From: Closterium sp. Naga37s-1
Lineage: Eukaryota > Streptophyta > Zygnematophyceae > Desmidiales > Closteriaceae
DNA length: 64,000 nt
Assembly (NCBI GenBank): GCA_947471745.1
Contig: CANJKZ010000955.1
Span: 2,973,501 to 3,037,500, forward strand
Reading direction: 5' to 3'
The position numbers and the translations under genes are program-made. Within the stretch, counting starts at the first letter, position 1. The number at the start of each line of letters is the position of its first letter. Shown here piece after piece: positions 62,539-64,000 of this stretch. The notes below the pieces were generated by a model. It made no database searches and was not told where the DNA came from. It worked only from the letters and a program-made list of their open reading frames with translations.

Positions 62539-64000
62539 TCAGGCAGTAAGTAAGTGAGGCAAAGTAGGCACAAGGCCTAACACAGTAACAAAGTGCTGAT
62601 GGTCACCAGGCGGAAGTGCCTTGGTGAAGACATCAGCAGTGTTGGCCCGAGTGGCCACGTACGCTAGACGAAGCTGACCACGCTGCTGTAACTCTCGAGC
62701 AAGGAAGTATCGCAGAGCGATGTGCTTCGTTCTGTGCTCCAGTCTGTGCTCCTCACACAAGGCTATCATTGCCTTGTTGTCTACGTACAGGACTGGAGGC
62801 GAACGAGGCTGCTCTCCCAATCCGGTCAGCAAGTAGGTGAGCCAGCGTAGCTCCTGAGCAGCCATGGCTCCGGCGTAGATCTCAGCCTCACAGCTGGAGC
62901 TGAGAACTGAAGACGAGCGGGTAGACCGCCAAGAAACCAAGCCGGACCCAAGGCTGAAGGTGTAACCCTGCGACGACCGCTGCGTAGCTGAGTCGTCAAC
63001 CCAGGAGGCGTCTGCGTGACCAGTGAGGACAACAGGACCCCATCCTCCAAGCACAAGCCCCATGCCCGACGTACTGCACAGGTAACGCAGTACCCTCTTC
63101 GCAGCATCCCAGTGCACCTTTCGGTGCCTACCAGGAGCCACGTAGCGAGCCAGAAGGCCGAGAGGGTACGCGAGGTCAGGTTGTGTGCAAGTCATCAGGT
63201 ACATGAGGCAACCCACAAGCTCTGGGTACGGACCACTCGGCTCTACGGACTCGTCCGAAGGTGGAGCTGAGAGCGAGTGGCTGGTAGACAGAGGAGTGAG
63301 CTGTGGCGAGGAGTACTGGAAGCCGAAGCGCTGAAGGACCTGGTGCACCATGTGTGACTGAGTCAGTGTGATGGTGCGCCGTGCTCTGTCCCGGGTGATC
63401 TGCAGGCCAAGGTAGCTGCGCAGTTCACCCAGGTCAGTGCAGGTATGTCTCTTCTGCAGCTCGGACTTCACTAGGGTCAGTGCCTCAGTGTCAGCCGTGG
63501 CAAAGACGAGGTCGTCGACGTACACTAGGACGTAGAAGGGCGGCAGCGAGGTGTCGGTGCGTAGAAACAGCGACGGGTCTGCTGTAGAAGGAACAAACCC
63601 AAGAGCCGCAAGTGTAGTCCTGAGTGTGTCGTGCCACTCGCGAGGCGCCTGGCGGAGACCGTAGACTGGCCGGCGGAGGCTCCACTGGGTACCTGTAGGA
63701 AACGACCCAGTGAAACCAGGTGGTTGGCGCAGCCAGATCTCCTCGTGCAGGCTGCCCTGCAGGAAGGCAATACTGAAGTCCAGGGAGTGTAACTCGTAGT
63801 CACGCTGAGCAGCTACGTGCAGCAACACCCGAAGAGTAGTCATCTTCGGGGTGGGGGAGAAGGTCTGGAAGTAGTCAACCCCCTGTCGCTGACTGAAACC
63901 TCGAGCAACGTAACGCGCCTTGAAGGCAGGCGGAGAACCCGGCGGCCGCTTCACCCTGAAGATCCACATGCCATCGACTATGTTCACCCCAGGTGGGGGA
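62539..64000 (-). CDS. Family B polyprotein, RT-RNase H part (runs off window)
   Basis: Open from the right window edge (VNIVDGMWIFRVKRPPGSPP) to the natural end HLLTA and stop at 62539. RT shows KMTTLRVLLHVAAQRDYELH, YVDDLVFATAD (about 63490-63525) and YLGLQITRDRARRTITLTQS. RNase H shows VLTGHADASWVDDSATQRSS (about 62975-63035), DNKAMIALCEEH (about 62750-62790) and HIALRYFLAREL (about 62695-62730). It reads like an unbroken, possibly recent copy and is the best representative of the family in this window. Confidence 0.9.
   Translation of the reverse strand, partial: PPPGVNIVDGMWIFRVKRPPGSPPAFKARYVARGFSQRQGVDYFQTFSPTPKMTTLRVLLHVAAQRDYELHSLDFSIAFLQGSLHEEIWLRQPPGFTGSFPTGTQWSLRRPVYGLRQAPREWHDTLRTTLAALGFVPSTADPSLFLRTDTSLPPFYVLVYVDDLVFATADTEALTLVKSELQKRHTCTDLGELRSYLGLQITRDRARRTITLTQSHMVHQVLQRFGFQYSSPQLTPLSTSHSLSAPPSDESVEPSGPYPELVGCLMYLMTCTQPDLAYPLGLLARYVAPGRHRKVHWDAAKRVLRYLCSTSGMGLVLGGWGPVVLTGHADASWVDDSATQRSSQGYTFSLGSGLVSWRSTRSSSVLSSSCEAEIYAGAMAAQELRWLTYLLTGLGEQPRSPPVLYVDNKAMIALCEEHRLEHRTKHIALRYFLARELQQRGQLRLAYVATRANTADVFTKALPPGDHQHFVTVLGLVPTLPHLLTA

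Larger units (their letters stand above)
62144..64000 (-). mobile_element. Short-LTR Copia, family B, 3' half (5' part outside window)
   Basis: Minus strand: RT-RNase H (64000-62539), 3' region with TGTGATCCACCCTGAGC in reverse, polypurine tract TATGGGGGTG (about 62304-62315) and a 160-bp LTR (62144-62303). It is inserted in the integrase region of the Gypsy fragment to its left. No break is visible in this half. Confidence 0.9.

Overview
The window looks like nuclear DNA of a green-lineage plant or alga. It is GC-rich and almost wholly built of LTR retrotransposons. Two pieces of ordinary host genes survive in it: the last exon of a plastid-type alanyl-tRNA synthetase (minus strand, 38294-38467) and the last three coding exons of the clathrin-adaptor subunit AP-4 sigma (plus strand, 46514-47548). 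The plant-type host genes, a chromodomain Gypsy element and the style of the Copia proteins suggest a streptophyte alga. A Closterium-like desmid is my best guess, from memory of similar proteins; no search was run. No rRNA, tRNA gene, CRISPR array or prokaryotic operon was seen.

Layout. 1-4714: three-LTR-type tandem of Copia family A (LTR about 800-830 bp), nested in a short-LTR Copia (family B, copy B1, 4715-9463). 9464-15874: 5' end of a reverse-oriented family B relative (LTR 15743-15874), whose minisatellite leader has received two sets of non-coding short-LTR elements with clean 5-bp target duplications (9774-12762 and 13014-15716). 15875-16484: AT-rich DNA and a cut-off MITE. 16485-30499: family B copy B2, split by a young, nearly whole family A element on the minus strand (19710-26201, target duplication GAGCT). 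30500-37862: family B copy B3. 37863-48850: the host-gene island, with a chromovirus (Ty3/Gypsy, 38849-46379) between the two host genes. 48850-56182: a minus-strand B-type remnant and a plus-strand B-type element (D) carrying a 1.0-kb insertion. 56183-57583: a block that is an inverted copy of 15575-16484. 57584-62143: a mosaic of Copia and Gypsy fragments. 62144-64000: the 3' half of another family B element on the minus strand, running off the window.

Main themes. (1) Family B is a set of elements with very short LTRs (about 120-160 bp) sharing one core box, initiator-Met-tRNA-type primer sites and leaders made of copy-specific GC-rich minisatellites. It has coding members and non-coding members that keep the same 3' untranslated region, which suggests a mobiliser/passenger relationship. 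(2) The Gypsy element between the two divergent host genes lacks a target duplication, and the 5' parts of both genes are absent, so it probably marks a rearrangement breakpoint. (3) Nested insertions with readable target duplications allow a relative order of events to be reconstructed.
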